64,000 nt of DNA, taken from positions 3,782,001 to 3,846,000 of the forward strand of contig OZ242312.1 of assembly GCA_965207805.1 (NCBI GenBank). Direction: 5' to 3'. The stretch comes from Palauibacter sp965207805 (GTDB lineage Bacteria; Gemmatimonadota; Gemmatimonadetes; Palauibacterales; Palauibacteraceae). Each line of letters opens with the position of its first letter. Positions within the stretch are counted from its first letter, which is position 1. Below the pieces are notes generated by a model that ran no database searches, was not told the origin of the DNA, and was given only the letters and a program-made list of their open reading frames with translations. A program made the translations under genes and the position numbers. Shown piece after piece: positions 42,664-51,648 of the stretch.

Positions 42664-44339
42664 CCAGGGGTTTTCTTGATCAACGGCGCCTGCGATCTGG
42701 TCCTTGGCAAGCCTTCGAACGCGACGTTGCGCGACTTCTTCTCGCAAACGGGTATTCCGACGTGCGCCTCGTCGGCGGACCCGGCGACCGTGGCGCGGAC
42801 GTTCTCGGAGTGATTCGAGACGAGTTGTGGGTATTTCAGTGCAAGCACACGACTCGCTCGGCGCCGCCTAGCAAGGCAATCACTGAGGTCGTCAAGGCTG
42901 GTGAGTTCTACGGAGGTGGCCGCCTCATTGTCGCCACGTCACGTCCACCGGGTCCCGGGATAAAGGGAGAGAGAGCGCGCTACCGCCGCCTCCGACTCAA
43001 CGTCGATATCTACTCGCCTAGGACGCTTCTCAACCTTATGTCACGAACTCCGGAGTTTTCGCTTCACCGACGAACGCTCTACGATTATCAGGAAGAGGCA
43101 GTCCGTGAGTGTCGTGAGGCGCTGCTTGACACGGCCCGCGCGCAAGTCGTCATGGCGACTGGACTCGGAAAAACTGTCGTAATGGCTGAATTGGTGGCGG
43201 ATCTGTTGCGAGATGGCCTAGTCCCGGGCGGTCGCGTGCTAGTGCTTGCGCACACGCTGCCCCTGGTGAATCAGCTACACCAGAGCTTCTGGTATCAGCT
43301 TCCAAAGTGGGTGCCGACGCATCAACTGGCGGCTGGAGAACGACCAACGTTTTGGGATGGTATCACATTTGCCACGTTTCAAACGGCTGCCGGTCATCTC
43401 ACGCACCTCCCGGACTTCGGCCTGATTCTCGTTGACGAGGCTCATCATGTTGGCGCCGAGACCTACTTGGATGTGCTGACCACCTTAGCTCCTCCCATGC
43501 TTGGAGGAGTCACCGCCACGCCGTGGCGAGGAGACGGGTTCGACATTGACGAGCTCCTAGGACCGCCCGTCGTACAACTTGGCATCGAAGAAGGGTTGCG
43601 ACGTGGCTTCCTTTCGGAAGTCGATTATCGATTGTTGGCTGATAACCTTGACTGGACGGTCGTACAAGATCGATCCAAGCACAATTATTCTTTGTCACAA
43701 CTCAACCGCCGATTGATCATCCCTACTCGCGATGACGAAGCGGCCCGCATTATTCGACAGACATTCGATCAAGAATCACGGAAATCAGGAATTGTGTTCA
43801 GTCCAACCATCGCGCACGCTCGTGATATGGCGGCGACACTCCGGACATACGGATTCCGGGCCGAGTCTATCGAAGGCGACATGAACGCTCGAGAACGAGA
43901 TCGCTTGATGACAAGGTTCAAGCGAGGAGGTCTGCATTTCTTGACCGTAGTCGATTTGTTCAACGAGGGTGTCGATGTCCCAGATGTTGATCTGATTGTC
44001 TTTATGAGGGCGACACATAGCAGACGGATTTTTGTGCAGCAACTTGGGCGCGGACTACGCGTGGCACCCCAGAAGGACAAAGTGGTGGTGTTGGATTTCG
44101 TCACCGATCTGCGTCGAGTGGCTGCAGTGTTGGAGCTCGAGAGGGCATTGCCTTCAGAAGGAGTAGAGCGCCTTGGGTTGGGAGGACGCGTGGTTCAGTT
44201 CCGTGATGAGTCGGCTGGCAGCTTCCTGAAGGAGTGGATGCTGGATCAAGCATCGCTGATACTTCGGGAAGGGGATGTAGCACTTGAGCTCCCAGACCTG
44301 GATTACTTGCGGCCGATGCCCCCAGGTGGAGTTGAGTGA
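42660..44339 (+). CDS. Mrr-type nuclease fused to SF2 helicase
   Basis: This is a 559-residue protein. The N-terminal Mrr-like REase domain has Asp47 in PGDRGADVLGV and Gln60-x-Lys62 in VFQCKH (residues 17-90). The SF2 helicase domain carries Walker A ATGLGKT (167-173), DEAH (260-263), GGVTATPWR and a late QLGRGLRVA motif VI. It probably cuts or translocates DNA marked by the modification state. ATG at 42660 overlaps the previous stop. Confidence 0.87.
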   Translation: MTRGFLDQRRLRSGPWQAFERDVARLLLANGYSDVRLVGGPGDRGADVLGVIRDELWVFQCKHTTRSAPPSKAITEVVKAGEFYGGGRLIVATSRPPGPGIKGERARYRRLRLNVDIYSPRTLLNLMSRTPEFSLHRRTLYDYQEEAVRECREALLDTARAQVVMATGLGKTVVMAELVADLLRDGLVPGGRVLVLAHTLPLVNQLHQSFWYQLPKWVPTHQLAAGERPTFWDGITFATFQTAAGHLTHLPDFGLILVDEAHHVGAETYLDVLTTLAPPMLGGVTATPWRGDGFDIDELLGPPVVQLGIEEGLRRGFLSEVDYRLLADNLDWTVVQDRSKHNYSLSQLNRRLIIPTRDDEAARIIRQTFDQESRKSGIVFSPTIAHARDMAATLRTYGFRAESIEGDMNARERDRLMTRFKRGGLHFLTVVDLFNEGVDVPDVDLIVFMRATHSRRIFVQQLGRGLRVAPQKDKVVVLDFVTDLRRVAAVLELERALPSEGVERLGLGGRVVQFRDESAGSFLKEWMLDQASLILREGDVALELPDLDYLRPMPPGGVE

Positions 44340-44863
44340 TGATACCCACGAAGATGCGAGATCTGATCAAAGAAGAGCTTTGGGCTCGAGCGGACGACGT
44401 TAAATGGATGACTCTGGCATCGTCGGACAAGGCGCGGTGGTACGAGAACTGGACGCGCGATCCCTCGATCGGGGGGAAGCTCGGGCATTTTATGGATCTC
44501 CGACAGGTCCGCGTCTACATCAAGGACACGCTTCTAAAGGACTACGGGCGGGCGCGACTTGCGGATCCCCGCAGTTCGTTTCGTCTTCTCGGATTGGATT
44601 CGGAACCGGCGGACTGTCGTACGTACATCAAGCCGCACGGTCGTTTGCTTCCCGATGGTCGAGTCATTTCGTGGGGACGAGCAGAAGATTGGAAATTCGT
44701 TCTCATGGCAGTTCATGAGCGAGCCTTCGAAGCGTCGGGAGGGATACCGTTCGGAGCGGTATTGCTGTTCTCGACCGGCAGATTTCGCGAACGATCGATA
44801 CGAGCGGTAGTGGAAGATGCCGCCCGCAAATTGCGGATTTCTCGTTTGGTATGGGTCGATTAG
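44339..44863 (+). CDS. hypothetical protein in R-M operon
   Basis: This is a 174-residue protein. Its mixed alpha/beta sequence includes ASSDKARWYENWTRDPSIGGKLG, SSFRLLGLDSEPADC and AVHERAFEASGGIPFGAVLLF. No recognised domain. ATG at 44339 overlaps the helicase stop (TGATG). The position between helicase and methyltransferase suggests a system part, possibly a specificity or inhibitor protein; not testable here. Confidence 0.6.
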   Translation: MIPTKMRDLIKEELWARADDVKWMTLASSDKARWYENWTRDPSIGGKLGHFMDLRQVRVYIKDTLLKDYGRARLADPRSSFRLLGLDSEPADCRTYIKPHGRLLPDGRVISWGRAEDWKFVLMAVHERAFEASGGIPFGAVLLFSTGRFRERSIRAVVEDAARKLRISRLVWVD

Positions 44864-44919
44864 GAACTATCGGTGGGGACGTTAGGCATGATCACGCAGG
44901 CTGGGACCGAAGGGGCAGG

Positions 44920-46173
44920 ATGGCGAAGGCAGCGCCAGACGGAGGATCCCTGTTGGCGACTCCGGTAAGGGTACTAGAGCTTTTCGCGGGCGCGGGAGGC
45001 ATGGCGCTCGGCAATCATCGAGCCGGGTTTCGAACCGTCGCGCTCCTCGAGAATCAGCGTCATGCGGTTAAGACACTTCGCTACAACAGTGAGACCGGTG
45101 CTGGAGTAACCTGCGAAATCGACGTAGCACCCGTGGATGTAACGCAGATCGAGTACGAACGTTTCTCGGGCCCCATCGATTACTTATCTGCGGGTACGCC
45201 GTGTCAACCATTCTCCCTGGGCGGGAAGCACAAAGGACACCGGGATACGCGCAACCTTTTTCCCGAGGTTTTCAGAGCTCAACGAACGCTCGCACCGAAG
45301 GCGGTGCTGATCGAGAACGTCCGCGGACTGGTGCGAAGCAACTTCAGATCCTACTTGGAGTACGTTCTTCTACAGTTCGCGATGCCGGGGCTCCTCCCTC
45401 GTGGGGACGAGCGTCAACACAAGGAACAATTGCTGCGGGCTTTCTCGACAAGACAGATGGAAGCGGGCCCAACCTACAACGTCTGGATACGAGCGCTTGA
45501 CTGCGCGGACTACGGAGTGCCCCAGCGCCGTGTGAGGGTGTTCATCATCGCACTACGAACCGACCTTGGTCTCTCGTGGACATGGCCTCAACCCACTCAC
45601 TCCAGAGCCGCGCTGGTTCACGCCCAACAGGTTACGGGGGTGTATTGGCGCAGGCACGGGTTAATGGTCCCACCTCAACCGCGCAAGCGCGAACTGGCTT
45701 CGCTTGCGACGCCGGAGCCGAAGCTTTCCAGTTGGCGGACCGTCCGTGATGCACTCGCGGGCGTCCCGAATCCGTGGCTGGGCAGACCTCATCCGTTTCA
45801 CAGGAACCATGTCGGCATTCCCGGCGCTCGCAGCTATCGCGGCCACACCGGGAGTCCGCTCGATCAACCCGCAAAGACTCTCAAGGCCGGAGTGCACGGG
45901 GTCCCGGGCGGAGAAAACATGCTGCGTAATAAGGATGGGTCCGTGCGCTACTTCACGGTCCACGAAGCTGCGCTGCTCCAGACGTTTCCTCCGGAATACG
46001 TGTTTTGCGGAAGCCGCACCGAGGCTATGCGTCAGATTGGGAACGCGGCTCCCGTACAGGTCATCGAGCTCTTGGCGACACAGATTAGGCGCGTTCTCGA
46101 TCGGAGCGAAGTTGGATCCGAATCACCACCGAAGCACATTGATCTTGTCGACGTCGAGCCGAAGTTGATTTGA
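44920..46173 (+). CDS. dcm: DNA (cytosine-5)-methyltransferase
   Basis: This is a 417-residue C5-methyltransferase: motif I LFAGAGGMALG (21-31), motif IV GTPCQPFS with catalytic Cys95, motif VI IENVRG (131-136), and QRRVRVF (motif VIII). The target-recognition region is about residues 225-345, and RQIGNAAPVQVI is motif X. Methylation would protect the host's recognition site, in line with the nuclease-helicase and Vsr genes. ATG at 44920 is preceded by a GGGGCAGG purine stretch. Confidence 0.9.
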   Translation: MAKAAPDGGSLLATPVRVLELFAGAGGMALGNHRAGFRTVALLENQRHAVKTLRYNSETGAGVTCEIDVAPVDVTQIEYERFSGPIDYLSAGTPCQPFSLGGKHKGHRDTRNLFPEVFRAQRTLAPKAVLIENVRGLVRSNFRSYLEYVLLQFAMPGLLPRGDERQHKEQLLRAFSTRQMEAGPTYNVWIRALDCADYGVPQRRVRVFIIALRTDLGLSWTWPQPTHSRAALVHAQQVTGVYWRRHGLMVPPQPRKRELASLATPEPKLSSWRTVRDALAGVPNPWLGRPHPFHRNHVGIPGARSYRGHTGSPLDQPAKTLKAGVHGVPGGENMLRNKDGSVRYFTVHEAALLQTFPPEYVFCGSRTEAMRQIGNAAPVQVIELLATQIRRVLDRSEVGSESPPKHIDLVDVEPKLI

Positions 46174-46175
46174 CG

Positions 46176-46610
46176 ATGGCGCGCGCCAGGGATCCCGCAG
46201 TCACATCTCGAATAATGGCAAGCGTCCGGGCGAAGGACACGAAACCCGAACTGAGCGTACGACGACGACTCTGGGCGCAAGGCTACCGATACCGTAAGCA
46301 CTACGGTGGGCTCATCGGCAAGCCTGACCTCGTATTTGTGGGCGCTCGTGTCGCTGTCTTCATCGACGGTGACTTCTGGCACGGAAACGCTTGGCGACTG
46401 CGGGGGCTTCGGTCCCTCAAGGAGCTTTTCCCGACGAACACCGAGTGGTGGGTCGCGAAGATTCAGCGGAACGTGGAGCGGGATCGACAGGTCACGGCCG
46501 CACTTGAGCGCGATGGGTGGACGGTGCTGCGTTTCTGGGAGAGCGAGGTCGTGCGAGACCTTGATGCTGTTGTAGATCGGGTGCGGCGCTCGGTTGACGA
46601 GCGGGGTTAG
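46176..46610 (+). CDS. vsr: very-short-patch repair endonuclease Vsr
   Basis: This is a 144-residue protein. The start SRIMASVRAKDTKPELSVRRRLWAQGYRYR, D51 in KPDLVF and H69 in VFIDGDFWHGN, and the later KIQRNVERDR segment, match Vsr. The enzyme nicks at T:G mismatches arising from 5-methylcytosine deamination, hence the link with the dcm gene just upstream (2 bp). All key residues look present. Confidence 0.9.
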   Translation: MARARDPAVTSRIMASVRAKDTKPELSVRRRLWAQGYRYRKHYGGLIGKPDLVFVGARVAVFIDGDFWHGNAWRLRGLRSLKELFPTNTEWWVAKIQRNVERDRQVTAALERDGWTVLRFWESEVVRDLDAVVDRVRRSVDERG

Positions 46611-46649
46611 ATCATATGGAAGCGCCGCCCGCCCGCTGGGATGTAGTGG

Positions 46650-46930
46650 GTTTAGCGCCCCCCTCTCCCGCCGCCTCCATTTGCGTCTCCAGAACTCTCG
46701 GCGCGTATTCGGCGTCCGGTTGGCTGGACAGCCCTCGTGCCCGTGCCAGAAGCCGCCATGGACGAAGATCACCCCTACGGCGCGGACGGAACACGAGGTC
46801 GGGACGCCCGGGTAGTTCCTTTGCGTGGAGGCGATAGCGGTAGCCCGTGCCGTGGACGAGCCGCCCGCACTAGCATCTCTGGCCTCGTGTCCTTCGAACG
46901 GATCCGGCTCATCAAACTCGCTGCGTTGAC
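46650..46930 (-). pseudogene. second vsr gene, degenerate
   Basis: On the minus strand, frames encode in order MSRIRSKDTRPEMLVRAA, then GYRYRLHAKELPGRPDLVF and RPRRR in another frame, then AVGVIFVHGGFWHGHEGC and REFWRRKWRRRE in a third. Each is a Vsr segment in correct order, joined by two frameshifts. It is convergent with the intact vsr and is probably left over from another methyltransferase locus. Confidence 0.75.
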
Positions 46931-47003
46931 GGGTCGTAAGAGGATCGGACACGGGCCGCATTTTTGTCTGCAACGGGATTTCAGTGCGGAACAAGTCTTC
47001 TCA

Positions 47004-47879
47004 CTACCCCCCGCCCATCTCCGGCGAGTACGCGCTCCATCGCGTCTCCAAGTATTGCCGGAAGCCTTCTACAGTCTTGCCACCACATATGGGCAAGAGA
47101 TCCCTGCCTACCCTAGTAAACACCACCTTCCCTACCTCTATTTCATTGTCGGACTCCTTGGGCAGGCGCAGTTTCCACCTTTCCCCAAAGTAATGTACGG
47201 TCATCCTCCTAGAAAGCCCTGTGAGCCTGAACCCAACCGCGCCACCGAGACGAATCATCCCAATACTCTCCAGATCGCTCAGGGTTGAGAAGTCCACTTG
47301 ATGGCGTCGATAGATCTCGGCGGATTCGTCGAACACCAATGGTACCGAATTTCTGCCGATGACCACCGCAAAGCCACACAAGTTCGTAAACCATTGCGCC
47401 TCATTGTCTTCAAGGCCTGCAAGCGCGGTAATCGTCCTCTTGGAGAAGCTCCCAGGATTGTTCGCTTCACCGGCCAGCGCGCGTGACCACAACTGCTGCA
47501 TCTGCTGACTGCTCACCTTACGACATCGGTCAAAGAAATGTACCATCCAATCACCATCCACTTCCTCTGGATTTGCGGTTTCCTGCAACAGCGGCACCGC
47601 GTTCGCTGCTATGTCTTCCATATTTTTTTGGTTGCGTGCTTCCTCCTCTATCCACCGGCGGGCGGCACGCCTGTGGAGTTCGGTGATCTCAATCTGAGAC
47701 TGAGCTTCAGTCAATGCGGCGTCGGCCTTGGCTCCGGCCACACGCTTGATCTGGTAAGGGGTCAGGAATCCTCCGATAAGATCCGAAACCCGAGTTATGA
47801 AAGTATTAGCTGGTTCTGCCAACTTCCCTACGTCGACAAGTGAGAATCCGGGTTCAGGTGACGACACTTGCTTCTCCAT
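47004..47879 (-). CDS. DUF2806 family protein
   Basis: This is a 291-residue protein with a typical DUF2806 start (FSLVDVGKLAEPANTFITRVSDLIGGFLTPYQIKRVA), a helical ARRWIEEEARNQKNMEDIAANA stretch and WMVHFFDRCRKVSSQQMQQLWSRALAGEA. Function unknown; the family is common near mobile and defence genes. It is not coupled to neighbours. Confidence 0.8.
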   Translation of the reverse strand: MEKQVSSPEPGFSLVDVGKLAEPANTFITRVSDLIGGFLTPYQIKRVAGAKADAALTEAQSQIEITELHRRAARRWIEEEARNQKNMEDIAANAVPLLQETANPEEVDGDWMVHFFDRCRKVSSQQMQQLWSRALAGEANNPGSFSKRTITALAGLEDNEAQWFTNLCGFAVVIGRNSVPLVFDESAEIYRRHQVDFSTLSDLESIGMIRLGGAVGFRLTGLSRRMTVHYFGERWKLRLPKESDNEIEVGKVVFTRVGRDLLPICGGKTVEGFRQYLETRWSAYSPEMGGG

Positions 47880-48369
47880 TTCTCTCGAAGTTTTCGACGC
47901 GGGGAGGGCGTTGCGCGCCCGTCCGGGAAAGGCACGGGTTGCCTACTCTGCGACGATTGCGCCCGCCGCGAGCCTCCGCCGGCCGCCGTGGAGCAGAACA
48001 ACCCTAACCGGGAGGTGGCGGAGATGGTAGGAACACGGAAAACGCTGGCTCGTGCCATGAGCTACAACGCGATATGGGATACACACTTTGGGGTCGCGCC
48101 CGACCGCGGGAGTAGTGGTGGGGCGTAGCGAAGCACAAGAGGGGATTGCGCCGCCCGGTTCCGTTCGATTCCGCATGGGCTCCGTTCCATACTGGAGACC
48201 GCCGAGTTGCTGGAGGAATGTAACCCGGCTCACCGAACATGACGGGAGAGACCGGCCGCATCTCTTGCCCGAGGTGGCGGCGATACGGGAGAGGGTGGCA
48301 GCCATCGCGTCTCGGCGGTACGGAGAGGCGGACGTATGAACGCCTTTCAATTCTTGATCCCCGCTGACA
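47880..48369. other. intergenic region with unassigned remnants
   Basis: About 490 bp separate DUF2806 from the IS481 fragment. I see only short open frames, such as one near 48088-48339 (+) ending VAAIRERVAAIASRRYG, with no recognised family. The stretch has lower coding regularity than its neighbours and probably consists of decayed gene remains. Confidence 0.4.
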
Positions 48370-48476
48370 GCGGCCGGCCCACCTTCGTCGTCGGTGCTCG
48401 ATCTCCTCGAGCTGTACGTACAGTTCGTAGGGGCGCCGGTCCCGCCGCCGGCAGTGCTCCCCGCCCGTTGTCGCGT
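48370..48476 (-). mobile_element. IS481 transposase fragment
   Basis: The minus strand encodes NGREHC.RRDRRPYELYVQLEEIEHR, homologous to the middle of the transposase at 38300-38400 with multiple differences. Only about 100 bp remain. It lies 28 bp beyond the stop of the hydantoinase-like gene and marks the right edge of the island. Confidence 0.7.
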
Positions 48477-48503
48477 GGCACGGTTTCGACCTCGGGTGGC
48501 GAG

Positions 48504-49967
48504 CTACGGCGCCCGCCATCTTCCGCGGCGCAGCAGTTCACCGCTCCCCGGCCCCGCCAGGATCTCCCCGTTCTCGTACACCACCTCGCCGCGGCGGAGC
48601 GTCATCACGGGCCAGCCGGTGACGTCCCACCCCGAGTAGACCGAGAAGCCGGCCCCGGAGAACATGTCCTCGTCCCGGATGGTGCGCGTCTCGTCTGGGT
48701 CCCAGAGGACGATGTCGGCGTCCGAGCCCACCGCGATCGTGCCCTTGCGCGGGTAGAGGCCGAAGAGCTTGGCGGCGTTGGTCGAGGTCACGGCCACGAA
48801 GCGCTCCTCGGAGATGCGTCCCTGGACGACGCCCTCGGAATAGAGCATCGGCCGCACGACCTGGAGGTTGCTCAGGCCGGCCCGGTGCTGACTGATGGTC
48901 TGCGACGGGTCCAGCTTCTCGTCGCGTCGATAGGCGACGTGGTCCGTGGCGACGACATCGACCGATCCGCTGGCGATGCCCGCCCACAGGGCGTCCTGAT
49001 CGGCCTGCTCGCGAAGCGGCGGCTGTCCCACGTAGAGCCCGCGGTCGGGGCCCTCGAAGCGCTCGCGCGTGAAGTGGAGGTAGATGGGGCGGGTCTCGAC
49101 GAACACGCTGAGCCCCCGCTCCCGGGCATCCTGCAGCACCTGCAGCGCGCCGGCGGAGGAGACGTGAACCGCGTAGATGGGCGCCCCGGTGGCCTCGGCC
49201 ATGGCGACCGCGCGCTGGGTGGCGACGACTTCGGCGACCACCGGCCGGCTGTCCGGGAAGTACTCGAGCGAGGTGCGCCCGGCGGCCGTGAGTTCGGCGA
49301 CCGCGCGGGCGAGGATGGGCCAGTCCTCGCAGTGCACCATGGTTAGGACGCCGTTGCGGCCCGCCGCGTCCATGGTCGCCAGGTAGTCGGGCACTGCGGC
49401 GTCGAACACGGTCCACACCATGAACATCTTGGTGCTGGTCTGGCCGGTTTCGGCGGCCAGCGTGGTCATCTCGCCCACCTGGGTTCTGGGGGTGATGCCC
49501 GCGTGCAGGATTACATCCGCGATCGCCTGCTCCCGGATGAGCGCCGCCTCGCGCTCGATGGCCTGGGCGAGCGTCTGCCCCTCGGCGTGAAAGGCGAAGT
49601 TCGAGATGGTGGTGATGCCTCCCGCGAGCGCCGCCTGCGACCCGGTGCGGTAGTCATCGCGGGTGCGTCCCCCCAGGTGGACGTGTGGATCCACCCCGCC
49701 CGGCATGACCAGCAGCCCGGTGGCATCGATCTCGCGGGCGCCGGCCCCCGCGGCCAGTCCGGTCCCGATCTCGACGATGGTCCCGTCCCGCACCCGCACG
49801 TCCGCGTCGAATCGCCCCTCCGAGGTGACCACGGTGCCACCGCTGATGAGGATCTCCTGGACGGCCGCGGCCTCGACCGGGGTGGTCGCGGCCAGCGTCG
49901 CGAGGAGTACGGCGGCGGCCGCGGCGGTGTGGAGCGGGCGGGCGGCGAAGTCCTTCGAGGCGGCCAT
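48504..49967 (-). CDS. exported dihydropyrimidinase/hydantoinase-like amidohydrolase
   Basis: This is a 487-residue amidohydrolase. A signal peptide (about 10-34, TAAAAAVLLATLAATTPVEA) precedes a hydantoinase core: DPHVHLGG, the Lys in STKMFMVW, VHCEDW, YAVHVSS and VATDHVAYRRDEK, the metal-binding set. Relatives open cyclic amides in the cytosol; export is unusual. The C-terminal half is partly duplicated near 60.7 kb. The substrate cannot be determined. Confidence 0.85.
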   Translation of the reverse strand: MAASKDFAARPLHTAAAAAVLLATLAATTPVEAAAVQEILISGGTVVTSEGRFDADVRVRDGTIVEIGTGLAAGAGAREIDATGLLVMPGGVDPHVHLGGRTRDDYRTGSQAALAGGITTISNFAFHAEGQTLAQAIEREAALIREQAIADVILHAGITPRTQVGEMTTLAAETGQTSTKMFMVWTVFDAAVPDYLATMDAAGRNGVLTMVHCEDWPILARAVAELTAAGRTSLEYFPDSRPVVAEVVATQRAVAMAEATGAPIYAVHVSSAGALQVLQDARERGLSVFVETRPIYLHFTRERFEGPDRGLYVGQPPLREQADQDALWAGIASGSVDVVATDHVAYRRDEKLDPSQTISQHRAGLSNLQVVRPMLYSEGVVQGRISEERFVAVTSTNAAKLFGLYPRKGTIAVGSDADIVLWDPDETRTIRDEDMFSGAGFSVYSGWDVTGWPVMTLRRGEVVYENGEILAGPGSGELLRRGRWRAP

Positions 49968-50124
49968 GGGGTCCTCCAGGGCGGCGGGGCGGCGACGGTG
50001 GACACCATAGCCGGCCCGCTCGACGGACCGCCACCGTTCGCCCGCTCCCGCGGAAACTCCCCTCATCTTCACGTCGTAGGGGCTGTAACCTCGCGCTCAC
50101 CCTGATTGTCGCTGCTCGGAGATC

Positions 50125-50589
50125 ATGGTCCCCTACATCCTCCAGAATGCCCGTTCCGGTGGACATGCACGAGTCGTCTGCCTTTCCGGCGTCGCCGGAT
50201 GCCTTCTGTTGGTTGGGATCGCGAGCGGAACCTTCCTTCGGCATGTGTACCAGATTGCTCCCATCGCAATCGTGTTGGGATTTGCCATCCGCGGAGCGTC
50301 CTGGACCGCGCCCGCAGCGGTTGGCCTGTTCGGCTGTTGGGCCTTCTTCATGGGATTGATCTGGCTGTACCTGGCCGGAATACAGACGTTCTTTACGGGC
50401 ACCTACACACTGCTCGAGATCGCGTCGACCATCCTCATCAGTGGTTTCTGTATCGTCGGCATCATGGCTTCATGGGCCGCAGAGCAGACCATCGGACGCG
50501 GCCGGCGGATACTCATATCGATCGGGTTCGTCGCGCTACAGCTGGCGGTCATGTGGCTAAGTCTGTTTGGCTTCGACTGGATGAAGTGA
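50125..50589 (+). CDS. small membrane protein
   Basis: This is a 154-residue protein with four hydrophobic segments (about 18-36, 40-70, 85-110 and 130-150). No family recognised. It stands alone between the hydantoinase-like and SUMF1-like genes. Confidence 0.65.
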   Translation: MVPYILQNARSGGHARVVCLSGVAGCLLLVGIASGTFLRHVYQIAPIAIVLGFAIRGASWTAPAAVGLFGCWAFFMGLIWLYLAGIQTFFTGTYTLLEIASTILISGFCIVGIMASWAAEQTIGRGRRILISIGFVALQLAVMWLSLFGFDWMK

Positions 50590-50748
50590 TCGTGAAGCCC
50601 CGCTCTTGCCGTCCCGACACACCTCCATGGGTCAGACCCGGGCCGGTGCCGGCGAAACCGGGGCAAATCCACGTCGTACAAGAGCACCGGGACGAATCGG
50701 TCTGGGGCCTCGATGGGTATTGGTTGTAACGAGAGAGGAACGAGCGGA

Positions 50749-51603
50749 ATGGCCAAGACAGGTGTCGGGATCGAAGTGGACGGTTTGGCAGCGTTCGCGC
50801 TGGGACTTGGGGTCAACTTCTGGGCGGTAACCGGAACGGTCGCCGCTCAGGAAGCGGGTGAGCCGTTCCGCGACTGCGACGCGTGTCCCGAGATGGTGGT
50901 GGTTCCGGGCGGCAGCTTCACCATGGGCTCACCGAGCACGGAGAATGGACGATACGACGACGAAGAACCGCAGTACCGGGTCACCATCGACTACGAGTTC
51001 GCCGTAGGGGTATACGAAGTCACGTTCGACGAGTGGGATACCTGCGCGCTGCTCGGGGGATGTCAAGGCTACTTGCCGCCGGACTCGGGATGGGGACGTG
51101 GGGAGCGTCCGGTGATCAGCGTGAGCTGGGAGGATGCTCAGGCATACGTGGGATGGCTTTCCCGGACGACAGGAGAACGGTACCGGCTCCTGACGGAAGC
51201 GGAATGGGAGTACGTGGCGCGCGCGGGGACTCGGACCGCGTGGTACTGGGGGGAAGCCGAGTCGGGGCAGTGTCGATACGCGAACGGAAACGATACTTCT
51301 GCGCCGTGCTCCGACGGCTACCGGAATACCGCTCCGGCGGGCTCCTTCGAACCCAACGTTCTCGGCCTTTACGATGTCTTGGGAAACGTTTGGGAATGGA
51401 CGGCGGACTGTTGGAACGACAGCTATTCGGATGCCCCGAACGATGGGAGCGAACGGCAGACCGGGACTTGTTCCGTTCGGATGTTGCGCGGCGGCTCCTG
51501 GCTCACCGCACCGAGCACCCTCCGTTCGGCACAACGCGGCAGGACCCATGCCGATAAGCGGCATACGGACCTCGGCTTCCGCGTCGCCCGAACCATGAAC
51601 TGA
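50749..51603 (+). CDS. SUMF1/FGE-sulfatase-family exported protein
   Basis: This is a 284-residue protein. A signal peptide precedes the FGE fold: MVVVPGGSFTMGSPSTEN, PVISVSWEDAQAYVGWLS, RYRLLTEAEWEYVARAG, GLYDVLGNVWEWTADCW and MLRGGSWLTAPSTLRSAQRG. Catalytic FGEs have Cys residues near the LRGGSW...RSA region; none is visible here, so formylglycine-generating activity is doubtful. Probably a non-catalytic sulfatase-modifying-factor homologue. Confidence 0.82.
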   Translation: MAKTGVGIEVDGLAAFALGLGVNFWAVTGTVAAQEAGEPFRDCDACPEMVVVPGGSFTMGSPSTENGRYDDEEPQYRVTIDYEFAVGVYEVTFDEWDTCALLGGCQGYLPPDSGWGRGERPVISVSWEDAQAYVGWLSRTTGERYRLLTEAEWEYVARAGTRTAWYWGEAESGQCRYANGNDTSAPCSDGYRNTAPAGSFEPNVLGLYDVLGNVWEWTADCWNDSYSDAPNDGSERQTGTCSVRMLRGGSWLTAPSTLRSAQRGRTHADKRHTDLGFRVARTMN

Positions 51604-51648
51604 CCGCCTTCCTCCTCGGTGTCGCCTTCCGCTCCTCAGCCCCCGACG

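Noticed and set aside
44851..44920. Extended N-terminus of the dcm methyltransferase from 44851
   Set aside because: The extra 23 residues overlap the previous gene and have no family similarity; the ATG at 44920 has a purine-rich ribosome site.
48130..48190. GTTCGATTCC-like T-loop suggesting a tRNA near 48.15 kb
   Set aside because: Flanking bases do not form a T-stem, and no acceptor or anticodon arm was found.
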